A stretch of 64,000 nucleotides of DNA from Bacteroidales bacterium UBA1173 (GTDB lineage Bacteria > Bacteroidota > Bacteroidia > Bacteroidales > F082). The stretch's first letter is position 1, and each line of letters begins with the position of its first letter. Of this stretch, positions 25,780-34,087 are shown in pieces. Location: assembly GCA_002311655.1 (NCBI GenBank), contig DBYZ01000007.1, positions 64,675 to 128,674 of the forward strand. The letters are read 5' to 3'. Position numbers and translations under genes: made by a program. The notes beneath the pieces are model-generated. The model worked only from the letters and a program-made list of their open reading frames with translations. It did no database searches and was not told the DNA's origin.

Positions 25780-26848
25780 ACTCGGTTTTAACAAGCGAGT
25801 AAGACTTGAGCTCAATCGTGTCAACCTCCAGCAGCGTACGGAGGAACACGAGCTACATCAGCTTTTCTGGGAATGCACTTTAAGATGCAACCTCAACTGC
25901 CGTCATTGTGGTAGCGATTGCCGCATGCTCTCTGAGCAAAACGACATGCCTTTGGCAGATTTTCTTAAGGTTTTGGACGAGATAAAACTTCATGAAGACC
26001 CGTCGAATGTGATGGTCATCACAACAGGCGGCGAGCCTACCATGCGTCGTGACCTGGCTGATTGCGGACTTGAAATCTCCAAGCGCGGATTCGTGTGGGG
26101 CATGGTGACAAACGGCATGCTACTCACCCCGGAAAAACTCGACGAATATGTCAAAAACGGCCTTAAATCCATTGCCGTGAGCTTCGACGGATTTGAGGAA
26201 GACCATAACTGGATGCGCGGTAACTCATTGAGTTACAAGAATGTACTCATCGCAGTCGAAGCAATGAAACAACATCCTGGCTTGACGTGGGATGTGATAA
26301 CTTGTGTGAACCAACGAACAATAAAGTATCTTAAAGATTTTCGAGATTTTCTAATTAGTCTGGGAATTTCTAGATGGCGTCTTTTTACTGTCTTTCCTTT
26401 CGGAAGGGCGGCAAACGATCCTGATTTGCAACTTTCTGATTCTCAATTTGTTGAGATGCTGGAATTTATAAAACAAACCCGTCTCGAAGGGAAAATCCGT
26501 GCCGACTACGGCTGCGACGGATTCCTCGGAAGATACGAAGGCGAGGTCAGAAACCATTATTATTCCTGCAGTGCGGGCATTAACATCGCATCTATCCTTG
26601 CTGACGGCTCCATCTCAGGCTGCCTGAGCATCCGCGCCGACTACCATCAGGGAAACATCTACAAAGACAGCTTCTGGGATGTCTGGCAAAACAGATTCGA
26701 AAAATATCGCGACCGCAAATGGATGAAGATAGACCAATGCGCCGACTGCAAGATGTGGCGCTACTGTCTCGGCAACGGCATGCATCTCCGCGACGGCGAA
26801 GGAAAACTACAAGTCTGTCAGTATCACAAGATTACTTCCTCACGATAA
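25760..26848 (+). CDS. Radical SAM/SPASM enzyme paired with a lipoprotein
   Basis: A 362-residue enzyme. The radical-SAM cluster motif is CNLNCRHC (Cys43, Cys47, Cys50), with the GGEPTMR motif near residue 90. The C-terminal SPASM-type domain has CSAGINI, GCLSI, CADCKMWRYC and a last Cys in LQVCQYH, enough for one or two auxiliary Fe-S clusters. SPASM enzymes mostly modify ribosomally made peptides. The start at 25760 lies within the lipoprotein gene, and coupled translation is likely. It overlaps the convergent SDR gene by 17 bases. Probable role: modification of the neighbouring lipoprotein (inference from pairing). Confidence 0.9.
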   Translation: MSQRNNKLGFNKRVRLELNRVNLQQRTEEHELHQLFWECTLRCNLNCRHCGSDCRMLSEQNDMPLADFLKVLDEIKLHEDPSNVMVITTGGEPTMRRDLADCGLEISKRGFVWGMVTNGMLLTPEKLDEYVKNGLKSIAVSFDGFEEDHNWMRGNSLSYKNVLIAVEAMKQHPGLTWDVITCVNQRTIKYLKDFRDFLISLGISRWRLFTVFPFGRAANDPDLQLSDSQFVEMLEFIKQTRLEGKIRADYGCDGFLGRYEGEVRNHYYSCSAGINIASILADGSISGCLSIRADYHQGNIYKDSFWDVWQNRFEKYRDRKWMKIDQCADCKMWRYCLGNGMHLRDGEGKLQVCQYHKITSSR

Positions 26849-27587
26849 CGCTTCCGCTGCCTTGGTATGTGGCGAGGATTAGCACCTCGGCAATCTGCAC
26901 ATGTTCTGGAGCGTTGGCTGCATAAACCGCCACATCGGCGATGTCGTCGCCTGTCAGCGGGTCGATGCCTTTATAAACCTTGGCGGCGCGCTCGGTGTCA
27001 CCGTGGAAACGCACGTTGCTGAAGTTGGTCTCCACCAGTCCAGGCTTGAGATTTGTCACACGTATGTTGCTGTCAGCCACGTCGAGGCGTAAACCGTCTG
27101 ACAAGGTCTTAACTGCCGATTTTGTTGCGCAATAGACGTTGCCGTTGGCGTAAGCTGCGTCGCCTGCCACTGAGCCCACGTTGATGATATGTCCGCGGTT
27201 GCGCTCCATCATGCCAGGAACCACAAGGCGTGTCATCGTCAACAAACCTTTGATGTTGGTGTCAATCATGGTCTCCCAATCCTCGAAATCGCCTTGGTAT
27301 TCAGGCTCGAGGCCGAGTGCCAGACCTGCGTTGTTGACCAAAACATCTATATTTTTCCATTCATTTGGAAGGTTATTGATGCAGTCGGCGGCTTTTTCGC
27401 GGTCGCGGACATCGAAAACCAATGTCAAGACCTTTGTGCCTTTGGCTTCAAGTTCTTTTTTAACCTCTTCCAAACGCTGCTCGTTACGTCCTGTCAATAT
27501 AAGTTTGTCGCCATTTTCGGCGAATTTGCGTGCGCATCCGAGTCCGATACCGCTCGTGGCGCCAGTAATCAACACTATCTTGTTCAT
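26832..27587 (-). CDS. Short-chain dehydrogenase/reductase (YdfG-like)
   Basis: A 251-residue NAD(P)-dependent oxidoreductase with a Rossmann fold: cofactor motif TGATSGIG (residues 8-15), NNAG near 88-91, catalytic Ser in INVGSVAG and YxxxK in VYCATKSAV near residue 152. The sequence resembles the YdfG group (3-hydroxy acid or serine dehydrogenases; LDLRG/LEPG region as NLKPGLVETNFSNVRFHGD). The substrate cannot be fixed. The gene ends 17 bases inside the convergent radical-SAM gene; its promoter is at 27604-27611. Confidence 0.92.
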   Translation of the reverse strand: MNKIVLITGATSGIGLGCARKFAENGDKLILTGRNEQRLEEVKKELEAKGTKVLTLVFDVRDREKAADCINNLPNEWKNIDVLVNNAGLALGLEPEYQGDFEDWETMIDTNIKGLLTMTRLVVPGMMERNRGHIINVGSVAGDAAYANGNVYCATKSAVKTLSDGLRLDVADSNIRVTNLKPGLVETNFSNVRFHGDTERAAKVYKGIDPLTGDDIADVAVYAANAPEHVQIAEVLILATYQGSGSVIVRK

Positions 27588-27603
27588 GTCAATGAAATTT
27601 TTG

Positions 27604-27611
27604 CAAAAATA
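27604..27611 (-). promoter_or_regulatory. -7 element for the SDR gene
   Basis: TATTTTTG on the minus strand, 16 bases before the ATG. It is divergent from the element at 27624. Confidence 0.55.
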
Positions 27612-27623
27612 AGAAAAATAACG

Positions 27624-27631
27624 TATCTTTG
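27624..27631 (+). promoter_or_regulatory. -7 element for the TIGR04076-like gene
   Basis: TATCTTTG followed by CATG. It overlaps an in-frame ATG at 27629, so translation must begin at 27650. Confidence 0.6.
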
Positions 27632-27649
27632 CATGCTCAATTAAAAATT

Positions 27650-27949
27650 ATGAGAGTTAAAATAACAGCGATACGAAAAGCCAACTACACCGATTTGCAG
27701 AAGCAGTTCGAGAACCCCATCGAGCATACTTGTGACGTGGCGGAAGGGCAGTCGTGGCTCTCCGAAAACGGCGAGAAACCTGATGGGATGTGCGACAGCG
27801 CCTGGGAGTCGATGCGTTGGTTTGTTCAGGAACTCGCCGCCGGTCGCGGCAATTTCTACGACGGCTGGATGAAAAATCCTCACTCCGCCATGATCAGCTG
27901 CAACGACGGATTCCGACCAGTCAGCTTTTATTTAGAAGTTGTAAAATAA
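27650..27949 (+). CDS. TIGR04076 family protein
   Basis: A 99-residue cytoplasmic protein. It carries the family landmarks: an N-terminal MRVKITAIRK strand, HTCDVAEGQ, PDGMCDSAWESM, and the C-terminal ISCNDGFRPVSFYLE. The spaced cysteines (HTC, MC, SC) suggest metal or redox chemistry, but no function is known for the family. The start at 27650 is forced by the promoter at 27624-27631. It is followed by a structured inverted repeat at 27959-28033. Confidence 0.85.
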   Translation: MRVKITAIRKANYTDLQKQFENPIEHTCDVAEGQSWLSENGEKPDGMCDSAWESMRWFVQELAAGRGNFYDGWMKNPHSAMISCNDGFRPVSFYLEVVK

Positions 27950-27958
27950 ATAGAAACA

Positions 27959-28033
27959 TTTTTTTAGTCATCATTCTCGAGCTGCCACCTTTCTTCGAAA
28001 GCTGAAGGCTCTTCGAATTGATGACTAAAAAAA
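27959..28033. terminator. Long imperfect inverted repeat, probable bidirectional terminator
   Basis: TTTTTTTAGTCATCA (27959-27973) pairs perfectly with TGATGACTAAAAAAA (28019-28033). The 45-base interior folds further, with CTTTC-TTC-GAAAG at its centre (27989-28001). The T-rich/A-rich ends fit termination in both directions, here of the TIGR04076-like gene and of the thrE remnant. Confidence 0.6.
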
Positions 28034-28034
28034 A

Positions 28035-28492
28035 CTAAATCAATTTATACTTTCTTAGTATTCTATAGAAAATTGCCGTCATTATAATGATACCTCCAGC
28101 GATTGCTATTGCAGCTTTAACTGCGTTAAACCCAGTGTCGGCTGCTAATAACAATTGGTTTGTCACGACGAAATAGGAAGTCCAGAAGATGCCGCCTCCA
28201 GGCACTAGCGCGATGATGGTGCCGATAATCATATTAGCAAGATGCACTTGTGTGGTCATGAACATGGTAGCGATATGATACGCTCCCACGCAGGCTTCGC
28301 CTTGCTATGTCGGATGCCATACAGACGTTTCTCGAGCTCGTCAAGGGTGCAGCGGCCGTTTACCACGTCGCGACTCAGTTGGTTGACATCCACCACACGA
28401 CTCAGCTGCGTCCCTTTGATGGGGATAAACTCCGCCCTAGCATAGTCTCTTGCAGTGGCGAGCTTCATCGCCCTTTCCTGATTATTTTCCAT
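28035..28492 (-). pseudogene. Decayed ThrE-type threonine/serine exporter (fused remnant)
   Basis: Two minus-strand frames overlap at 28256-28289. The first (28492 to 28256, 78 residues, starting MENNQERAMKLA) keeps the N-terminal start and the helix region RVVDVNQLSRDVVNGRCTLD of the ThrE soluble domain, but the part between them is missing. The second (28289 to 28035) is a membrane piece with ANMIIGTIIALVPGGGIFWTS, matching the C-terminal ThrE_2-type half. Together they cover about 150 of some 400 residues expected, in two frames. At least two deletions and a frame change are implied. Promoter 28509-28516 remains. Confidence 0.75.
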
Positions 28493-28508
28493 AACGTTAA
28501 AATTTTAG

Positions 28509-28516
28509 CAAAAATA
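28509..28516 (-). promoter_or_regulatory. -7 element upstream of the thrE remnant
   Basis: TATTTTTG on the minus strand, 16 bases before the old ATG at 28492; still a perfect TAnnTTTG. Confidence 0.5.
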
Positions 28517-28537
28517 GGGAAAAACCATTTTCTTTGC

Positions 28538-28597
28538 AAGATAAAAATCGGCAATTTGTAAACCAATTTCATTATAAGTTTACAAATTGCCGATTTT
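28538..28597 (-). terminator. Terminator of the Cu/Zn permease gene
   Basis: A perfect 20-bp stem (28544-28563 with 28578-28597, containing CGGCAATTTGTAAAC) with a 14-base loop. On the minus strand it is followed by TTTTTATC. It lies 24 bases after the permease stop. Confidence 0.8.
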
Positions 28598-28621
28598 GAA
28601 GTATCAGAAAGATGTCTTTAA

Positions 28622-29929
28622 TTACATCCTTTTCCCTTGATACCCAATCCCTTCAATCGCCTTAATCACATCTTCATCGCTTACATTTCCATCAACGACT
28701 GCAATGCCTGAAGCAAGATCAACTTCTACATTTTCAACGCCTTGCAAAGCTTTGATATTTTTTTCGACATTGGCGCGGCAGTGGTTGCACATCATGCCAT
28801 CGACTTTAAACTGTTTTTTATTCATAACTTTGTGATTTTCAATAATTTCATTAGAATGATTGTGTTCATGAGCATGCTGCTCGGCATCGCAGCAGCAATC
28901 GTCATCATGGTCATCGCAGCCACACTCACAATGATGATGACGCCTCATAATCAGCGCAAAGATAAGCAAAATTCCTAAAACAACGCTGCAAATCACATTG
29001 AAAATTGCTGGAGACTCAGCACAGCAGTCTTTTGTTGCCTGGATACTCGAAGTAAACCACTCCGTTGGTAAAACGATGTCAATCAACAGTCCGAAAGATA
29101 CTGCACCAAGGATGATTGAGAACAGGTAAACCCACATTGTCTTCTTCTGCAAAACCTTGCCAATCACCATGATTGACGCCATGTTGCAAGCTGGTCCAGC
29201 CATCAGGAGAACCAATGCCGCGCCAGGCGATAAGCCTTTGAGCATCAACGCCGCCGCAATCGGGATGGAGCCAGTGGCGCACACATACATCGGCACCGAC
29301 ACTGCAAGCACCATCAGCATGGTCAGTAATGGCTTATCATTGAAAAACAGGAAGAAATCATCAGGAACAAACACCGTTATCAAACCTGCCACAACCAAGC
29401 CAATCATCAGCCACTTGCCGATGTCCTGCATCATCTCGAAATAGCCGTATTTTAAGGCTTCTTTAATTTTATTCCAGAAGCCTTTTGGGCGCTCATCAGC
29501 CCCATGCTCTAGAGTCCCTAGAGACTCTGAAGTCTCATTCTTGGTGGCTATATTCACTAATTGTCCTCCAAAGAGCGCCGTCACCAAAGCCGCTATCGGT
29601 CTGATGATAGCAAAAGGTATTCCAAGCAGTGATGCCGTCGCCAAAATCGAATCTACGCCAGTCTGCGGTGTCGCAATCAAAAAAGATGTTGTGGCTCCTT
29701 TCGAAGCGCCTTCTTTCCTCAGCGACATTGCCGTCGGGATGACACCGCACGAGCAAAGTGGCAGCGGCACTCCAATCATCGCCGCCCACAATACCGAGCG
29801 AAAGTCGTTTTTCGAGAGATATCTGTGATACACCTGCGCCGGCACGAAAGCGTGCAGCAAGCCGGCAAAGCCGAAACCTAACAAGAGGTACGGCGACATT
29901 TCATTTATCAAATTCCAAATTTCATGCAT
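28622..29929 (-). CDS. SO_0444-type Cu/Zn efflux permease with HMA domain
   Basis: A 435-residue membrane protein. The N-terminal two thirds form a permease of the PF03773 type with about eight helices and the motifs PLPLCSCGVIPTA and VCATGSIPIAAALM. A histidine/cysteine/aspartate-rich cytoplasmic linker (HHHCECGCDDH..., about residues 325-360) is likely to bind metal. The C-terminal HMA domain (from about residue 369) has the metal motif MCNHC (Cys381, Cys384). The proposed family role is export of copper or zinc. It has its own promoter at 29952-29959 and strong terminator at 28538-28597. No metal-responsive regulator is adjacent. Confidence 0.9.
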   Translation of the reverse strand: MHEIWNLINEMSPYLLLGFGFAGLLHAFVPAQVYHRYLSKNDFRSVLWAAMIGVPLPLCSCGVIPTAMSLRKEGASKGATTSFLIATPQTGVDSILATASLLGIPFAIIRPIAALVTALFGGQLVNIATKNETSESLGTLEHGADERPKGFWNKIKEALKYGYFEMMQDIGKWLMIGLVVAGLITVFVPDDFFLFFNDKPLLTMLMVLAVSVPMYVCATGSIPIAAALMLKGLSPGAALVLLMAGPACNMASIMVIGKVLQKKTMWVYLFSIILGAVSFGLLIDIVLPTEWFTSSIQATKDCCAESPAIFNVICSVVLGILLIFALIMRRHHHCECGCDDHDDDCCCDAEQHAHEHNHSNEIIENHKVMNKKQFKVDGMMCNHCRANVEKNIKALQGVENVEVDLASGIAVVDGNVSDEDVIKAIEGIGYQGKRM

Positions 29930-29951
29930 AACAAAATCATTTTCAACACTG

Positions 29952-29959
29952 CAAAATTA
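29952..29959 (-). promoter_or_regulatory. -7 element for the permease gene
   Basis: TAATTTTG on the minus strand, 22 bases before the ATG. Confidence 0.5.
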
Positions 29960-30037
29960 CAGCATTTCAAAATAGCCGATTATCATCATTAATGACTATT
30001 TTTCAATAAATTAATCATTAAAAGTAACGATAATCAG

Positions 30038-30125
30038 AATCTGCGAAATCTGTTCGTGTCAGCGAACCAAATCTTTTAGGAAAAAAATGAAAAAGAAAAA
30101 AATCTGTGTTAATCTGCGAAATCTG
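30038..30125. repeat. Repeated word AATCTGCGAAATCTG (two copies)
   Basis: Identical 15-mers at 30038-30052 and 30111-30125; the second is preceded by a partial copy (AATCTGTGTT). They fill the gap between the divergent permease and radA promoters. Similar words are common between Bacteroidetes genes. Confidence 0.6.
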
Positions 30126-30138
30126 CGTGAAAAAAAAG

Positions 30139-30146
30139 TATCTTTG
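30139..30146 (+). promoter_or_regulatory. -7 element for radA
   Basis: TATCTTTG followed by CA, 21 bases before the ATG at 30168. An ATG at 30087 lies upstream of this site and encodes only low-complexity residues, so it is rejected. Confidence 0.6.
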
Positions 30147-30167
30147 CAAAAATTAAAAATCATAATT

Positions 30168-31538
30168 ATGGCAAAAACAAAAACGGTATTTTTCTGCAAG
30201 GAATGCGGCAATGAGTCTCCGAAATGGATCGGACATTGCCCTGGATGCGGAGCGTGGAACAGTTACGTGGAAGAAACGGTGGTGACAGGAAAAGACAGTA
30301 AATCCGTTTCAAAAGATGTTGATTTTCAAAGTTTTAAAAGCAAGCCGACACCAATTCGCGAGGTCACAAGTGCACAAGAAGAGCGCCTCGATTTAGGTTA
30401 CGATGAGCTGAACCGAGTGCTTGGCGGAGGTCTCGTCCCTGGTTCTCTGGTGCTTCTCGGTGGCGAGCCAGGCATCGGAAAGTCGACATTATTGCTTCAG
30501 ATGGCGCTTCATATCAAAAATAAAAAAGTGCTTTATGTGTCGGGTGAAGAGAGCCAGCAGCAAATCAAAATGCGTGCCGACAGAATCGGAATCAACAATG
30601 ATAACTGCTTGATACTCAATGAAACTGACACTCAAAATATTTTGAAACATGTCAAAGATGTCCAGCCCGACATCATGATTATCGATTCGATTCAGACGCT
30701 GGAGTCGCCTTCAGTGGAGGCAACGGCTGGCAGCATCACCCAGATTCGTGAGACGGCGGCGGAGATGAACAAAATCGCAAAATCATTGCATATTCCTGTG
30801 TTTTTGATCGGGCATATCACCAAGGACGGCACCATCGCCGGACCGAAGATTCTTGAGCATATCGTCGACACAGTGTTACAGTTTGAGGGTGACCGCCATT
30901 ATGGTTTCCGCATCTTGCGAACAGTGAAAAACCGTTTCGGCTCGTCATCGGAACTCGGTATCTTCGAGATGAACGCAGAAGGTCTAAGAGAGGTCAAAAA
31001 CCCTAGTGAAATCTTGCTTTCTCAGCGTGAGACATCGGTCAGCGGCATCGCAATAGCTGCAATGGTTGAAGGTCTACGCCCGATGCTTGTGGAGACGCAG
31101 GCTCTCGTCAGTTCGGCGGCTTATGGTACGCCACAAAGATCAAGTACAGGTTTCGATATCCGTCGTCTGAACATGCTTCTTGCGGTGTTAGAAAAACGCG
31201 CAGGCTTCCGTCTCGGCGCAAAAGACGTGTTCCTTAACATCGCGGGTGGCTTGCGTGTCGATGACCCCGCCATGGATCTCGCAGTAGTTGCAGCGGTTTT
31301 ATCCTCGAGTGAAGACGTGGCAATAGATGGAAGATGCGCTTTCGCAGCTGAGGTTGGACTTTCAGGCGAGGTTCGCGCCGTCAACAGGGTGGAGGCGCGC
31401 ATCGCTGAGGCCGACAAACTCGGTTTCGACAAGATTTTCGTCTCGAAATACAGCGTCAAAGGTCTCGACACCAGCAAATACAACATCAAAGTGGTGCCGA
31501 TTGCCACAATAGGGCAGCTGTTCAAAGAGTTATTCTAG
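30168..31538 (+). CDS. radA: DNA repair protein RadA
   Basis: A 456-residue cytoplasmic ATPase that helps branch migration during recombinational repair. N-terminal zinc finger with Cys10, Cys13, Cys24, Cys27; RecA-like core with Walker A GGEPGIGKST and Walker B IMIIDSIQT; the RadA-specific KNRFG motif; and a C-terminal Lon-like domain with DPAMDLAVVAAVLSS. Length and ends are normal. Its TAG stop is the first base triplet of a 7-bp-period repeat array (31536-31570). Confidence 0.96.
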   Translation: MAKTKTVFFCKECGNESPKWIGHCPGCGAWNSYVEETVVTGKDSKSVSKDVDFQSFKSKPTPIREVTSAQEERLDLGYDELNRVLGGGLVPGSLVLLGGEPGIGKSTLLLQMALHIKNKKVLYVSGEESQQQIKMRADRIGINNDNCLILNETDTQNILKHVKDVQPDIMIIDSIQTLESPSVEATAGSITQIRETAAEMNKIAKSLHIPVFLIGHITKDGTIAGPKILEHIVDTVLQFEGDRHYGFRILRTVKNRFGSSSELGIFEMNAEGLREVKNPSEILLSQRETSVSGIAIAAMVEGLRPMLVETQALVSSAAYGTPQRSSTGFDIRRLNMLLAVLEKRAGFRLGAKDVFLNIAGGLRVDDPAMDLAVVAAVLSSSEDVAIDGRCAFAAEVGLSGEVRAVNRVEARIAEADKLGFDKIFVSKYSVKGLDTSKYNIKVVPIATIGQLFKELF

Positions 31539-31621
31539 TTTGAAGTTAATAGTTTGCAGTTTGAAGTTGTTTTTTTGAGTAAATTAATAACTTCAAACTC
31601 CAAACTTCAAACTTGTAACTA
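31536..31621. repeat. Inverted pair of 7-bp-period arrays between radA and ldcA
   Basis: Left arm 31536-31570 on the plus strand: five heptads of the type nAGTTTG/AAGTTnn, beginning with the radA stop TAG. Right arm 31586-31621, same heptads on the minus strand (AAGTTTG, GAGTTTG, AAGTTAT), beginning with the ldcA stop TAG. The arms can pair into a hairpin and probably end transcription from both sides. Each AAGTTTG-A junction carries TGA. Confidence 0.75.
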
Positions 31622-32458
31622 TCCGAGCACGAGTGCGAGGTTGTTATCAATATGTCCCGCCGGATAGTCCCACACAACAGGATATCCGTACTCTTTCACC
31701 TTCTCATATATGATTTCCTTTGCGGTCATGCCGAATGGAATCGTATTGTCGTGCATGTCGCTGAACGCACCAACGATGAGACCTTTTAAATTTGCCAGTT
31801 TTCCAGCACGTTTCAGCGCCATCATCATGCGGTCGATGTGGTAAAGATATTCATCCAAATCCTCGATAAACAACACCTTTCCATCAGTTTTCGGAAACAG
31901 ATCCGACCCCAACATCGAATACAAAACCGAAAGGTTGCCGCCAACCACCTGCCCTGTCATTCCGAGCGCCTCCGGCGCGAGGAACCTGTCATCCTTTTGG
32001 TGTATGCCGAGCAGAGCATCATATAATGATTCCAATGCCTCTTTGGTGTTCTTTTGGAAATTTATTGGCATCGTCGCATGAATGCTCTGATAACCAAGCT
32101 GTTGCATCTTCGCATGAAGCACCGTCACATCGCTGTAGCCCACAATCCATTTTGGATGTTTCTCAAACTTCGTGAAATCGAGTTTGTCGACGATTCTGAT
32201 GGTGCCGTAGCCGCCTCTTGCGCAGAAAATGGCGTCGATGTCGTCTCTGTCGAGATAGTCTTGCAACACGTTGGCACGGAAGTCATCATCGCCCGCAAGT
32301 TGGTGATACTCAGCGAATAAGTGGTCATCGTACACTGCCACGAATCCTTTTTCTTCAATCCATTTCACAGCAAATGCAATCTCCTCTCGCGAAATCTTGC
32401 GAGCCGGCGCCACAAGGGCTATCTTCGAGCCTTTTTTAAGATAATTAGGAGTTTTCAT
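31619..32458 (-). CDS. ldcA: LD-carboxypeptidase (S66 family), shortened C-terminus
   Basis: A 279-residue serine peptidase that trims the terminal D-Ala from tetrapeptide stems during murein recycling. The catalytic parts are present: oxyanion/turn motif ARGGYGTIRI, nucleophile Ser109 in GYSDVT, Glu in FIEDLDEYLYHIDRMM, and His269 in AGHIDNN. The protein stops at NLALVLG, where relatives normally continue for 10-20 residues with a last strand. The stop lies at the start of a heptad repeat, so the end has probably been replaced by the array. Whether activity is kept is open, since the triad is intact. Cytoplasmic, monocistronic. Confidence 0.9.
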   Translation of the reverse strand: MKTPNYLKKGSKIALVAPARKISREEIAFAVKWIEEKGFVAVYDDHLFAEYHQLAGDDDFRANVLQDYLDRDDIDAIFCARGGYGTIRIVDKLDFTKFEKHPKWIVGYSDVTVLHAKMQQLGYQSIHATMPINFQKNTKEALESLYDALLGIHQKDDRFLAPEALGMTGQVVGGNLSVLYSMLGSDLFPKTDGKVLFIEDLDEYLYHIDRMMMALKRAGKLANLKGLIVGAFSDMHDNTIPFGMTAKEIIYEKVKEYGYPVVWDYPAGHIDNNLALVLG

Positions 32459-32463
32459 AGATG

Positions 32464-32471
32464 CAAAGATA
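32464..32471 (-). promoter_or_regulatory. -7 element for ldcA
   Basis: TATCTTTG on the minus strand, 5 bases before the ATG at 32458. This implies a leader of only a few bases or none. Confidence 0.5.
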
Positions 32472-32511
32472 ATACTTTTTAAAATATCTTGCTATTTATT
32501 TAAAAATGATA

Positions 32512-32519
32512 TAAATTTG
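32512..32519 (+). promoter_or_regulatory. -7 element for the PEGA protein pair
   Basis: TAAATTTG followed by CA, 18 bases before the ATG at 32538. It excludes an earlier start at 32517. Confidence 0.55.
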
Positions 32520-32537
32520 CAATCTAAATTATTTACA

Positions 32538-34076
32538 ATGAAAAAAATCACAACTCTCTTTTTTGTTATATTATTGTCACTCAACGCATTAGCCCAACTT
32601 GAAGTGAAGCCGAATTCATTCAAACTTGTGGAAGGCTTCGTAAACATTGATCCTGACTACCAATACGATGACAACAACCTTCCTTATGCGGTCTTGAAAA
32701 TAAAAACGGAAAACATCAACGACAAGGAACGCCATAATCTGTCGTTCGAAACGCCAAAGGGAACGTTTTTTGAAATAGACTACCATATTGGCGAAGTGTG
32801 GCTTTTTATCAGCTATTACACATCATACATAAAGTTTTCCTATCCCGATTCCGAGACGATTAAATTTGAGTTTCCTTTTGAAATGCAAGGCAAAAAAGGC
32901 TACGAAATCACTGTGGTGAATACTGCAAATCTGGTCCTGGGCTCTGGCTCAATCACCGTGACAACCAAACCGGAGGATGATGCATACGTTATAATTGACG
33001 GCAAAGACATTCGGGAAAGAACGCCTTACACCAATCCAATTATTTCGGCAGGAAAACACGAGATAACCGTGTCGAAATTCTCATTTGAAGATGTTACAAA
33101 AACCGTAGAGATAAAAACCGACGAACATCTGGATTTGGAAATTGAAATGCCTTACATCTATGGCGAGATTCATATCGAGACAACACCTCCGGGAGCCACC
33201 GTCATTGTTGACGATTCGATTTACTGTGTAACACCAGTGACTCTCAATAACATAGTAATAGGAAACCATTGGGTTAAACTCAAGAAGGATAACCTGAAAA
33301 TGATTTCAAAAAAACTGCAATTTGAGAAAGACATGCCGCTTGTTTTAAACGAAACTTTTGAACAGTGCCCCGAAGGTGCGATAAACAGCGTTTTTTCTGT
33401 AAGCGCTACAGAACAGGTGTATTTCTCGAAAGGAAACCTTCAGTATCAGACCAAGACAAACACCTGGCGTTTCGCCGATAATCAATATTATTTTATTGGT
33501 CCAAAGAAAAAAGACAAAAACGGCTGTATCGACAATTTTGCCTGGAACACTTGGGATAATCCGACTCTAAAATCCACAAAATCAAGCGATTACAAACAGG
33601 AATTCACTGACTGGGGTCATAACCCGATTTCAAACGGCGGCAATAAAAGCGATTTCTGGCGCACACTTTCAAGTAAAGAATGGGATTATGTTACAACAAA
33701 TAGAAAAACAGAATCGGGCATAAGATTCGCCAAAGCTACTGTTAACGGGATATGCGGCGTTGTGCTTCTGCCCGATAACTGGAAAAAAGAATACTTTGAT
33801 TTGAAAAAAACAAACGATGAATATTCAAATTATAACGAAAATGCCATAAGTCTCTTCGACTGGATCAACAAACTTGAAGCCCACGGAGCTGTCTTTTTGC
33901 CTTCAGCCGGTTATAGAAAAACGATTGATGCTATTGATATCGGCGAGCCTATATGTCTGTATTGGTCAAGTTCAATTGGAAGAGTTGATGATGATTTTTG
34001 GGTGTATAATTTTTCGGTGGGTTTTGGCATGAGCATGGATCCCTCAACAGGCATGTCGGTCCGTCTCGTTCATTAA
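32538..34076 (+). CDS. Secreted PEGA-domain protein with FISUMP/DUF1566-like C-terminus
   Basis: A 512-residue exported protein: signal peptide (to ALAQ, residue 20), an N-terminal domain of about 120 residues (ISYYTSYIKFSYPD, FEMQGKKGYE), two PEGA domains (GSITVTTKPEDDAYVIIDGK and IHIETTPPGATVIVDDSI), then a C-terminal domain with KGNLQYQ, LSSKEWDYV, VVLLPDNW, GAVFLPSAGYR, YWSSS and a final VRLVH. That last block resembles the FISUMP/DUF1566 fold used in surface ligand-binding proteins. There is no T9SS tail. A paralogue follows after 11 bases. Confidence 0.85.
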   Translation: MKKITTLFFVILLSLNALAQLEVKPNSFKLVEGFVNIDPDYQYDDNNLPYAVLKIKTENINDKERHNLSFETPKGTFFEIDYHIGEVWLFISYYTSYIKFSYPDSETIKFEFPFEMQGKKGYEITVVNTANLVLGSGSITVTTKPEDDAYVIIDGKDIRERTPYTNPIISAGKHEITVSKFSFEDVTKTVEIKTDEHLDLEIEMPYIYGEIHIETTPPGATVIVDDSIYCVTPVTLNNIVIGNHWVKLKKDNLKMISKKLQFEKDMPLVLNETFEQCPEGAINSVFSVSATEQVYFSKGNLQYQTKTNTWRFADNQYYFIGPKKKDKNGCIDNFAWNTWDNPTLKSTKSSDYKQEFTDWGHNPISNGGNKSDFWRTLSSKEWDYVTTNRKTESGIRFAKATVNGICGVVLLPDNWKKEYFDLKKTNDEYSNYNENAISLFDWINKLEAHGAVFLPSAGYRKTIDAIDIGEPICLYWSSSIGRVDDDFWVYNFSVGFGMSMDPSTGMSVRLVH

Positions 34077-34087
34077 AAATTTGTGTC

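Noticed and set aside
30087..30167. Longer radA start
   Set aside because: It lies upstream of the promoter at 30139-30146 and encodes a low-complexity stretch before the conserved zinc finger.
31536..31621. Possible CRISPR-like array
   Set aside because: The units are 7 bases with no spacers, no cas genes are in the window, and the arms are inverted rather than all direct.
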